Shown one piece after another: positions 56,446 through 64,000 of a stretch of 64,000 nucleotides of DNA (within the stretch, counting starts at the first letter, position 1; every line of letters begins with the position of its first letter). The notes beneath the pieces are model-generated. The model was not told the origin of the DNA. It saw nothing but the letters and a program-made list of their open reading frames with translations, and made no database searches. The position numbers were made by a program, and so were the translations under genes. Source of the DNA: Bufo bufo (lineage: Eukaryota; Chordata; Amphibia; Anura; Bufonidae); assembly GCF_905171765.1 (NCBI RefSeq), contig NC_053390.1, forward strand, positions 143,982,968 to 144,046,967, in the 5' to 3' direction.

Positions 56446-58278
56446 TTAAACATAAATCCCTGGATTGTAATCCACATTAAGCCCATTAGGTCTCAAACTA
56501 TTGAGAGTGTAAAACCAGAGAAGCTCTCTCTTTTTAAGAATCCGCACCCTGTTCCCCCCACGTCTAGGCATGGGTACATGATCAATGGCCCAACATTTCA
56601 GATCTTTTTCAGAATGTTTAAATTCTGTAAAATGTTTGGCAACAGGGAGGTCCTTTCTCTTTTTACGTATGGACAAACGGTGATTGTTGAGCCGCGTCTT
56701 AAGATCGGTTGAAGTTTCACCCACATATAATAACTTACATGGACAGATCAAGACATAAACCACGTAACAGGAATTACATGTAAGGTGAAAACGAATAGGG
56801 TGTAGGACTCCAGTGGTAGGATGAATAAAAGCACTGCCTTTACCCATGTATTTGCAGTCGGTGCAGCACAGGCAGGGAAAGCTACCCTTGCCCAATGTGG
56901 TTAGTGCAGTTTGTACCGACCTAGATCTAGGGCCAATATCTGCTCTAACCAGTTGATCCCGTAGGCTTCTAGACCTACAATATGAGAATAGGGGGGGAGA
57001 TCTAAATTCCTGGATCTCACTATGGCAACCTCCCAAAATACCCCAATGCCGCTTAATAATACAGTTGATCTCTTTACTTTGTTCCTGTGAATTTGGAAAT
57101 GAAAGGAATCCGAGTCAAGGATCCTTCTGATGACTTCCTTTTTAGAAGACTATTTCTATCCAAATCACGGACCTTGTTGATGTGGGAATCCAACAATTTG
57201 GTAGGGTACCCCCTTTTTTTAAATTTACTGGCCATATTGTTTAAGGAGGAGTCTAGTTTGTTAGGCTCAGAAACAATTCGTTTGACCCTAAGAAATTGTG
57301 AAAAGGGTAAGTACTTGAGTGTATTGCGTGGATGGCCACTGTTATAACAGAGGAGGGTGTTTTTATCAGTTGGCTTGGTGTAGAGCTGAGTGTGTATCCC
57401 GTTCTCACCAAATGTGACAGTGGTATCAAGAAACTGCAATTCAGTATCCGAATGGACCAACGTGAATTGCAGATCCCTGTCAACACCGTTTAGAAACAGA
57501 TGAAACTCAAGTAACTGGGTGACACTACCAGTCCATATGAGGAAGATGTCGTCGATGTATCTCCACCACCGCAGCAATTGGCTGCGGTGGTGTGACACAT
57601 AGACGACATCTTCCTCAAAGCATCTCATAAAGATATTGGCGTAGGTAGGTGCCACGTTAGACCCCATTGCCACGCCTGCCTCTTTTTTGTTGGAAAAAGG
57701 TGTCCTGGAACAGGAAATAGTTATGCCTCAAGACTATCTGCAATAAATCAATGATGAGCTGCCTAGCAGCCAATGTGTAGGGTGAAGAGTCAAGCATACG
57801 GGAAATGGCGTCAATACCTAAATCGTGATTGATAGAGGTATATAGTGAAGTGACGTCAAAGGACGCCAAATGGACCTCATGGACACCGGTAAAGTCAATC
57901 TCATTCAACTTGCATAGGAAGTCGGTCGTATCTTGTACATACGACTCAGCCCCTATTGCAAATTCATGTAGAACCTTATCCAGAAAAATAGCAATACAAC
58001 TAAAGATGGAGTCCGAACCGGAGACGATAGGTCGTCCGGGAGGATCAATAAGGGACTTGTGCACTTTCGGAAGTATATATAGAACCGGGGTCACCGGATG
58101 ATCTACAGTGAGAAAAGTGCACAAGTCCTCATCAATAGTGCCCACCAACATGGCGTCTGCCAAACATCTCTGGATAAGTCTAGCAATCTCAAACTTAGGA
58201 TCACATTGGAGAACAGAGTAAACATTGGTATCATCCAGCTGACGTTGAATCTCAGCCACATATTTACCGGTGTCCATG
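56446..58278 (-). pseudogene. PLE RT/GIY-YIG protein, truncated inverted copy
   Basis: Same protein as 59568-61970 from its DTGKYVAEIQRQ segment (about residue 149) to the end, at very high identity. It starts at the inverted junction and lacks the N-terminal part. A 4-bp insertion near 57675, in the QKRG of RT motif B, and a 1-bp insertion near 57090 (after FISKFT) shift the frame. In three pieces: 58277-57657, 57673-57074 and 57036-56446. YIDDIF and the GIY-YIG motifs are still readable. Inactive. Confidence 0.9.
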
Positions 58279-58292
58279 ATGATGATGATGAT

Positions 58293-58798
58293 GTTGGTGA
58301 CGTCATGCCGTGACTGGACGCGGTTGGCGTCTGCGCACTACCTGTTTCCGAACGCCGGTTCTATCGACATGCGACATGTTTGATGTGATGGACGGCGCTG
58401 GGTATGTCAACACTTTCTTTCTTTTTTCGCAGAATCATTATTCTTATTCCTTGCACTATTGTGTACACCTGTCCCTAATCACTAATTACCTCTCTGTAGG
58501 TTATAATATGTACACTGTATATTATATTTCTGATGTATTATTATAGCATCTTTTACTTATGGATATTACACAATTGTATCTACATATGGATATTGTATAT
58601 GCACTTTTGCACTTTAAATTGTATATTTTACTGTTGATTGATTGTATTATGATGTAATGGGGGTTGGACTATATATACCCCAGCATACACTGTGTTCATT
58701 GCTTGAAAAAGGCTCTTGTTTGAGCTGAAACGTTGCCATCTGCATGGGTGATTAAAGACCAGTATATTTTTACTTGGAGTGCTGTCCTTTCTTCGTTC
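58293..58798 (+). repeat. Left pLTR of the full PLE copy
   Basis: 506 bp matching 62556-63061 with only a few differences. It contains a degenerate hammerhead-like stretch (58701-58737: stem II GGCTC…GAGC followed by GAAACGTT), but the core CTGANGA reads CTTGAAAA. Likely the promoter region. Confidence 0.85.
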
Positions 58799-58941
58799 TT
58801 GTACATCTGGGGTAAGCAGCAATATCCCTGGACATAGCACCCACACTGCTTGTCTCCAGTGCCGCCGCTATCTTTCCTTTTTATATATTGCTTCAGTGGC
58901 TGAGCACGGCATTTTACCTTTGGACGTTATTATTTTGTACT

Positions 58942-59706
58942 ATGGCTGAGACCGACTTTCCATGTGGTTCCATGTACTCCCAGGAGGAGACGGATCGCAT
59001 ATTGCATGACATTGGGGGAGATGCTGCTTTTCTGAACACCCCTTCCATTCCAGAACTCAAAAGAAGATATGAGTTTTTGTCTAAAAAGACGGCTTCACTT
59101 CGCCTGCACATGACCACACTTGGGGAATACTTCAAGGTACAAAGGATCCCACGTGGCATGAGGTCCAATCTGAGACCTAATTTGTTTGCTCATAATGCTT
59201 TGTTTTGCAAAAAATTTGAAGCTTTATCGAATAGATATTCCCTTGATTTTATTTTATTGAACATTCAGTACCTCCAGCATGAATTAATCACCATTGCTTC
59301 TGATACGGCGGAGATTGACCTTACATTACGGTCAGCTATGTCCGCTGAGGAGTATTCGCTGTTCAGCGATAATGTTGGTGCTCATGTGACACGAACCAAA
59401 TTGGAGCTGGAGGAAGGAAAAAGGTCAAAGTGGAATCGTGACTCCGATGATTATAAAAAAGATGCTGTTTACACCTGGCAGTCTGATAGCGGCAATTTCA
59501 ATTACAAAGATCCCAGGAAGAAGAAAAGGAATACACCTGCCACCTCCACTTTATCTTCCCCTTTTTTAGGGAACAGTATGGATCCAGAAAGGAAAGACGT
59601 GGGCGGACCAGAAGAGGGGGTCGTCGACACCGCAGAACCGGTCAAGCCAAAAATCAACAAAACCAGAGCACAGACCATAAAGTCACTGGTGAACAAGAGG
59701 AGGTGA
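58942..59706 (+). CDS. PLE N-terminal frame, 254 aa
   Basis: N-terminal part of the PLE protein. I choose ATG 58942 (ACTATGG, G at +4); an upstream non-ATG extension is also open. Charged, helical sequence (YSQEETDRILHDIGGDAAFL, RRYEFLSKKTASLRLHMTTL) with no enzymatic motif. After codon 209 the frame passes T-TTT-TTA at 59562-59568 and ends at TGA 59704-59706. The RT frame, in the -1 phase, is open from at least 59568, giving a Gly/Arg-rich linker that resembles PLE N-termini better than the zero-frame tail. So the two frames were one protein, joined either by frameshifting or before a one-base indel. Confidence 0.7.
   Translation: MAETDFPCGSMYSQEETDRILHDIGGDAAFLNTPSIPELKRRYEFLSKKTASLRLHMTTLGEYFKVQRIPRGMRSNLRPNLFAHNALFCKKFEALSNRYSLDFILLNIQYLQHELITIASDTAEIDLTLRSAMSAEEYSLFSDNVGAHVTRTKLELEEGKRSKWNRDSDDYKKDAVYTWQSDSGNFNYKDPRKKKRNTPATSTLSSPFLGNSMDPERKDVGGPEEGVVDTAEPVKPKINKTRAQTIKSLVNKRR
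59562..59568 (+). promoter_or_regulatory. Possible -1 ribosomal frameshift heptamer
   Basis: T TTT TTA in the phase of the upstream frame (codons 59563-59565 and 59566-59568), i.e. X XXY YYZ. A one-base slip joins exactly to the RT frame at AGG 59568-59570. Downstream is G-rich sequence, but no convincing pseudoknot was drawn. A one-base change in the T-run is the simpler alternative. Confidence 0.35.
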
Positions 59707-61970
59707 CGGTGATTAACCTGTCATCCAGGACGCTCACTTCGGCTCAAGTGAGTGTCCTGAATAAAGGACTTTCGTTTTGTCCTATGTCTGTGCCTAACTG
59801 GTTTGAACTGGACACTGACCTTCATGCTTTTTTTCGCAGGATTAAACTCAAAGTGTGGTTTAACTCTAGGACACGGATCGCGGCGCCTCAGGTTAGCGAG
59901 TTCTCCCTGGGCCGCCTCGATCTGTCTCTGAAAAGCAACTTCACTCCATGCATCAATGAGGCCTCGATTGATGCATTTATTACTGCAGTTAAGTCTGATG
60001 TCTCTGCCTATAGATTGAGATGTAATAATGTTGCCTTTAAACATCCAAACTTATCTAGATCTGAAATTGAAGCGCTAGATCAACTAAGGAAAGATTCTTC
60101 ACTAACAGTCAAGCCTGCGGACAAGGGTGGCGCAGTGGTCATCACGGACACCGGTAAATATGTGGCTGAGATTCAACGTCAGCTGGATGATACCAATGTT
60201 TACTCTGTTCTCCAATGTGATCCTAAGTTTGAGATTGCTAGACTTATCCAGAGATGTTTGGCAGACGCCATGTTGGCGGGCACTATTGATGAGGACTTGT
60301 GCACTTTTCTCACTGTAGATCATCCGGTGACCCCGGTTCTATATATACTTCCGAAAGTGCACAAGTCCCTTATTGATCCTCCCGGACGACCTATCGTCTC
60401 CGGTTCGGACTCCATCTTTAGTTGTATTGCTATTTTTCTGGATAAGGTTCTACATGAATTTGCAATAGGGGCTGAGTCGTATGTACAAGATACGACCGAC
60501 TTCCTATGCAAGTTGAATGAGATTGACTTTACCGGTGTCCATGAGGTCCATTTGGCGTCCTTTGACGTCACTTCACTATATACCTCTATCAATCACGATT
60601 TAGGTATTGACGCCATTTCCCGTATGCTTGACTCTTCACCCTACACATTGGCTGCTAGGCAGCTCATCATTGATTTATTGCAGATAGTCTTGAGGCATAA
60701 CTATTTCCTGTTCCAGGACACCTTTTTCCAACAAAAAAGAGGCGTGGCAATGGGGTCTAACGTGGCACCTACCTACGCCAATATCTTTATGAGATGCTTT
60801 GAGGAAGATGTCGTCTATGTGTCACACCACCGCAGCCAATTGCTGCGGTGGTGGAGATACATCGACGACATCTTCCTCATATGGACTGGTAGTGTCACCC
60901 AGTTACTTGAGTTTCATCTGTTTCTAAACGGTGTTGACAGGGATCTGCAATTCACGTTGGTCCATTCGGATACTGAATTGCAGTTTCTTGATACCACTGT
61001 CACATTTGGTGAGAACGGGATACACACTCAGCTCTACACCAAGCCAACTGATAAAAACACCCTCCTCTGTTATAACAGTGGCCATCCACGCAATACACTC
61101 AAGTACTTACCCTTTTCACAATTTCTTAGGGTCAAACGAATTGTTTCTGAGCCTAACAAACTAGACTCCTCCTTAAACAATATGGCCAGTAAATTTAAAA
61201 AAAGGGGGTACCCTACCAAATTGTTGGATTCCCACATCAACAAGGTCCGTGATTTGGATAGAAATAGTCTTCTAAAAAGGAAGTCATCAGAAGGATCCTT
61301 GACTCGGATTCCTTTCATTTCCAAATTCACGGAACAAAGTAAAGAGATCAGCTGTATTATTAAGCGGCATTGGGGTATTTTGGGAGGTTGCCATAGTGAG
61401 ATCCAGGAATTTAGATCTCCCCCCCTATTCTCATATTGTAGGTCTAGAAGCCTACGGGATCAACTGGTTAGAGCAGATATTGGCCCTAGATCTAGGTCGG
61501 TACAAACTGCACTAACCACATTGGGCAAGGGTAGCTTTCCCTGCCTGTGCTGCACCGACTGCAAATACATGGGTAAAGGCAGTGCTTTTATTCATCCTAC
61601 CACTGGAGTCCTACACCCTATTCGTTTTCACCTTACATGTAATTCCTGTTACGTGGTTTATGTCTTGATCTGCCCATGTAAGTTATTATATGTGGGTGAA
61701 ACTTCAACCGATCTTAAGACGCGGCTCAACAATCACCGTTTGTCCATACGTAAAAAGAGAAAGGACCTCCCTGTTGCCAAACATTTTACAGAATTTAAAC
61801 ATTCTGAAAAAGATCTGAAATGTTGGGCCATTGATCATGTACCCATGCCTAGACGTGGGGGGAACAGGGTGCGGATTCTTAAAAAGAGAGAGCTTCTCTG
61901 GATTTACACTCTCAATAGTTTGAGACCTAATGGGCTTAATGTGGATTACAATCCAGGGATTTATGTTTAA
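59568..61970 (+). CDS. Penelope-like reverse transcriptase with GIY-YIG endonuclease
   Basis: Retrotransposition enzyme of the PLE. Open from the -1 junction at 59568 (no ATG) to TAA 61968-61970; counting from the GTG at 59703 it has 755 residues. Conserved segments: VKPADKGGAVVI (about 137), LPKVHK and PGRPIVSGS (216-235), FDVTSLYTSI with motif A Asp288, GVAMGSNVAPTYANIF (motif B), YIDDIF (386-391, catalytic Asp pair). A Cys-rich linker (PCLCCTDC … CNSC) leads to the GIY-YIG domain (651-745): YVLICPCKLLYVGETS with CxC, Arg674 in LKTRLNNHR and Glu730 in KKRELLW. All catalytic residues are present. The extra cysteines point to a Neptune/Poseidon-type PLE. Confidence 0.9.
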   Translation, partial: REQYGSRKERRGRTRRGGRRHRRTGQAKNQQNQSTDHKVTGEQEEVTVINLSSRTLTSAQVSVLNKGLSFCPMSVPNWFELDTDLHAFFRRIKLKVWFNSRTRIAAPQVSEFSLGRLDLSLKSNFTPCINEASIDAFITAVKSDVSAYRLRCNNVAFKHPNLSRSEIEALDQLRKDSSLTVKPADKGGAVVITDTGKYVAEIQRQLDDTNVYSVLQCDPKFEIARLIQRCLADAMLAGTIDEDLCTFLTVDHPVTPVLYILPKVHKSLIDPPGRPIVSGSDSIFSCIAIFLDKVLHEFAIGAESYVQDTTDFLCKLNEIDFTGVHEVHLASFDVTSLYTSINHDLGIDAISRMLDSSPYTLAARQLIIDLLQIVLRHNYFLFQDTFFQQKRGVAMGSNVAPTYANIFMRCFEEDVVYVSHHRSQLLRWWRYIDDIFLIWTGSVTQLLEFHLFLNGVDRDLQFTLVHSDTELQFLDTTVTFGENGIHTQLYTKPTDKNTLLCYNSGHPRNTLKYLPFSQFLRVKRIVSEPNKLDSSLNNMASKFKKRGYPTKLLDSHINKVRDLDRNSLLKRKSSEGSLTRIPFISKFTEQSKEISCIIKRHWGILGGCHSEIQEFRSPPLFSYCRSRSLRDQLVRADIGPRSRSVQTALTTLGKGSFPCLCCTDCKYMGKGSAFIHPTTGVLHPIRFHLTCNSCYVVYVLICPCKLLYVGETSTDLKTRLNNHRLSIRKKRKDLPVAKHFTEFKHSEKDLKCWAIDHVPMPRRGGNRVRILKKRELLWIYTLNSLRPNGLNVDYNPGIYV

Positions 61971-62555
61971 ATGAGTTGCTTGCCCTCTTTTGTTCTATAT
62001 GTGATATGCGCCTTTTCTCTTGTGCTACATAGTGTATTTTTGAACACTACTAAGCCATGTTTCTAATTCTTTCTTTTCTTTTTTTATATTCACAGATTTG
62101 AATGATGCTGCGGAATCAAGATGTGTGACGTACCTGGTTGCACACACATTGTATCCACATGTCCTCACTTGTCTATATGAGTGCTCTCATTGTGACTTGT
62201 ATTTTTGGTTCGGCTAGTTTTTTAACTCATCTATTTACATTTTGTGTCAGTCCACACTGCGGCATATTGATACATGTTTGGTCTGTGGGAGATCTATGGG
62301 TGATCCGGATGAGGATCGCAACACCTGTGTTGCGGTCTCCGCTGTTCGCCCATGGTTGGTGGGATCTGTGTTCTTTATGAGCTACAGTGTCCCTCCTTGT
62401 ATAGCACGGCTTGTATTCCCGTGTTGCGCTGTCCTGTCTATATATGCATGGACATGCGCATACACAGTGGTGGGACACAATGACCTTTTGCAATATGGCC
62501 GACCGAGCTTCTTGGCAGTAGTGCGCATGTCCGTGCGCGTGTCTCCGCAACTATT
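61971..62555 (+). other. PLE 3' untranslated region
   Basis: Non-coding, also present in the inverted copy (55832-56445), where a G-run and about 29 extra bases near 55995-56020 differ. The short frames at 62138-62646 overlap it and the pLTR and have no motif. Confidence 0.6.
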
Positions 62556-63061
62556 GTTGGTGACGTCATGCCGTGACTGGACGCGGTTGGCGTCTGCGCA
62601 CTACCTGTTTCCGAACGCCGGTTCTATCGACATGCGACATGTTTGATGCGATGGACGGCGCTGGGTATGTCAACACTTTCTTTCTTTTTTCGCAGCATCA
62701 TTATTCTTATTCCTTGCACTATTGTGTACACCTGTCCCTAATCACTAATTACCTCTCTGTAGGTTATAATATGTACACTGTATATTATATTTCTGATGTA
62801 TTATTATAGCATCTTTTACTTATGGATATTACACAATTGTATCTACATATGGATATTGTATATGCACTTTTGCACTTTAAATTGTATATTTTACTGTTGA
62901 TTGATTGTATTATGATGTAATGGGGGTTGGACTATATATAACCCAGCATACACTGTGTTCATTGCTTGAAAAAGGCTCTTGTTTGAGCTGAAACGTTGCC
63001 ATCTGCATGGGTGATTAAAGACCAGTATATTTTTACTTGGAGTGCTGTCCTTTCTTCGTTC
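62556..63061 (+). repeat. Right pLTR of the full PLE copy
   Basis: Nearly identical to 58293-58798. It ends at TTTCTTCGTTC directly before the 15-bp target duplication. Degenerate hammerhead-like stretch at 62963-63000. Confidence 0.85.
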
Positions 63062-63076
63062 TTATAATCTATTATA

Positions 63077-63690
63077 TATATAAAAATTCGTTTCTGTCTG
63101 TCTAGACGTCTGTCTGGACGTTCTTTATGCGCGACCAAACGACTGGACCGATCTTCACTAAGGCTACTTTCACACTAGCGTTCGGAGCGGATCCGTCCGA
63201 TGTTTCATCAGACGGATCCGCTCCGATAATGCAGACGTTTGCATCCGTTCAGAACGGATCCGTCTGCATTATAACTTAGAAAATTTTCTAAGTCTGAAAG
63301 TAGCCTGAGCGGATCCGTTCAGACTTTACATTGAAAGTTAATAGGGAACGGATCCGCTTGAAGATTGAGCCATATGGTGTCATCTTCAAGCGGATCCGTC
63401 CCCATTGACTTCCATTATAAGTCTGGACGGATCTGCTCGCCTCCGCACGGCCAGGAGGACACCCGAACGCTGCAAGCAGCGTTCAGGTGTCCGCTCACTG
63501 AGCGGAGCGGAGGCTGAGCGCTGGCAGGCGGATGCATTCTCAGTGGATCCGCCTCCACTCAGAATGCATTGGGGCCGGACGGCTGCGTTCAGGACCGCTC
63601 GTGAGCCCCTTCAAACGGAGCGCACGAGCGGACACCTGAATGCAGGTGTGAAAATAGCCTAAATTTGGCACACAGGTACATCAGGTGTCT
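63077..63690. repeat. Unassigned dispersed repeat interrupted by a MITE
   Basis: TTTATGCGCGACCAAACGAC … GATCTTCACTAA is continued after the MITE by ATTTGGCACACAGGTACATC. The MITE (63162-63659) lies within it. Family unknown to me. Confidence 0.4.
63162..63659. mobile_element. MITE, PIF/Harbinger-like, 498 bp
   Basis: GGCTACTTTCACACTAGCG to the inverse, ending GGTGTGAAAATAGCC; TAA at 63159-63161 and 63660-63662. Same length and CGGATCCG interior as the copies at 1078 and 2795, but in the opposite internal orientation to the first. Confidence 0.85.
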
Positions 63691-63694
63691 GGGG

Positions 63695-64000
63695 AGATCA
63701 CTGTTATTAAAGGGGCGGGCACTATGGAGGTCAGTGTTATTAAATGGGCGGGCACTGTCAAGGTCACTGTTATTAAAGGGGCGGGCGCTATGAAGGTCCC
63801 TATTAAAGGGGCGGGCACTGTGAAAGTCACTGTTAAAGGGGCGGTCACTGTGAAATGTCACTGTTAAAGGGGCGGTCACTATGAAAGTCACTTTTACAGG
63901 GGTGGGCGCTATGAAGGTCCCTGTTAAAGGGGCGGTCACTGTGAAAGTCACTGTTAAAGGGGCGATCACTGTGAAAGTCACTGTTTAAAGGGGCGGTCAC
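63695..64000. repeat. Minisatellite of about 30 bp units
   Basis: Units like GTCACTGTTAAAGGGGCGGT with TATGAAAG/TGTGAAAG variants run to the window end. The 130- and 60-codon frames here are repeat artefacts. Confidence 0.85.

Larger units (their letters stand above)
55243..63061 (+). mobile_element. Penelope-like element composite: inverted truncated copy plus full-length copy
   Basis: TTATAATCTATTATA stands on both sides (55228-55242 and 63062-63076), a 15-bp target duplication, so the composite inserted as one unit. Left part, 55243 to about 58278, is a 5'-truncated copy on the minus strand. Right part, 58293-63061, is a full copy on the plus strand with pLTRs at both ends. An ATG/GAT triplet run (58275-58293) marks the inverted junction. 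Inverted partial copies and pLTRs are typical PLE architecture. The copies are almost identical, so the event is recent. Neptune/Poseidon-type by domain features. Confidence 0.9.

Noticed and set aside
55387..63000. Active hammerhead in the pLTRs of the 55-63 kb PLE
   Set aside because: Stem II and GAAAC remain, but the CTGANGA core reads CTTGAAAA; listed only as a degenerate remnant.
1..64000. Host protein-coding gene
   Set aside because: No exon-like conserved frame outside mobile elements was found on either strand.

Overview
The window reads as intergenic DNA of a large, transposon-rich vertebrate genome, most probably an amphibian (frog or toad). I infer this from the mix of families: Tc1/mariner, piggyBac, PIF/Harbinger-like MITEs, a BED-finger hAT, an L1/Tx1-type LINE, a CR1/L2-type LINE, a Gmr1-like Gypsy element, several Penelope-like elements (PLEs) and a Polinton/adintovirus-like remnant. 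I found no host protein gene, rRNA, tRNA gene or CRISPR array. Almost every long reading frame belongs to a mobile element or arises by chance in a repeat.

Layout. 1-4.7 kb: a decayed Tc1 element (693-3312) broken by two sister MITEs, then a solo LTR (3668-4663) with a 5-bp target duplication. 4.7-10.3 kb: a piggyBac-type element with a broken transposase and palindromic internal repeats. 10.9-11.9 kb: a capsid fragment followed by an adenain-type protease, both broken, then AT-rich direct repeats to 13.1 kb. 13.4-17.4 kb: an LTR-like segment and three MITEs. 17.4-19.4 kb: nothing recognised. 19.4-20.7 kb: an inverted-repeat element with a hammerhead-ribozyme motif.

20.8-53.8 kb is one nested stack. 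A CR1/L2 LINE (20776-21246 plus 52258-53780) was split by a Gypsy element (21247-52257, TSD ATAG). The Gypsy was split by a hAT element (22903-48999, 8-bp TSD GTCACCAC). The hAT carries a 297-bp satellite array that received four insertions: a 5'-truncated PLE (29506-33492, itself hit by an intact Tc1 at 29764-31377), a 2-kb near-perfect palindrome (33957-35968), a non-autonomous piggyBac (36404-40870) and a full-length L1-type LINE (41758-47880). The target duplications fix the order of events.

54.7-55.0 kb holds two tRNA-derived SINE units facing each other. 55243-63061 is a Penelope-like composite: a 5'-truncated inverted copy joined to a full-length copy with terminal pLTRs, all between 15-bp target duplications. 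Its N-terminal frame meets the RT/GIY-YIG frame at a T-TTT-TTA heptamer in the right phase for -1 frameshifting. The window closes with another MITE and a minisatellite.

The elements most likely to be intact are the L1-type LINE (both ORFs open), the nested Tc1 (340-aa DD34E transposase) and the full-length PLE. The most interesting signals are the hammerhead motifs in three PLE-type contexts, the possible frameshift site, the clustering of insertions at one point of the hAT satellite, and the endogenous capsid-protease pair.
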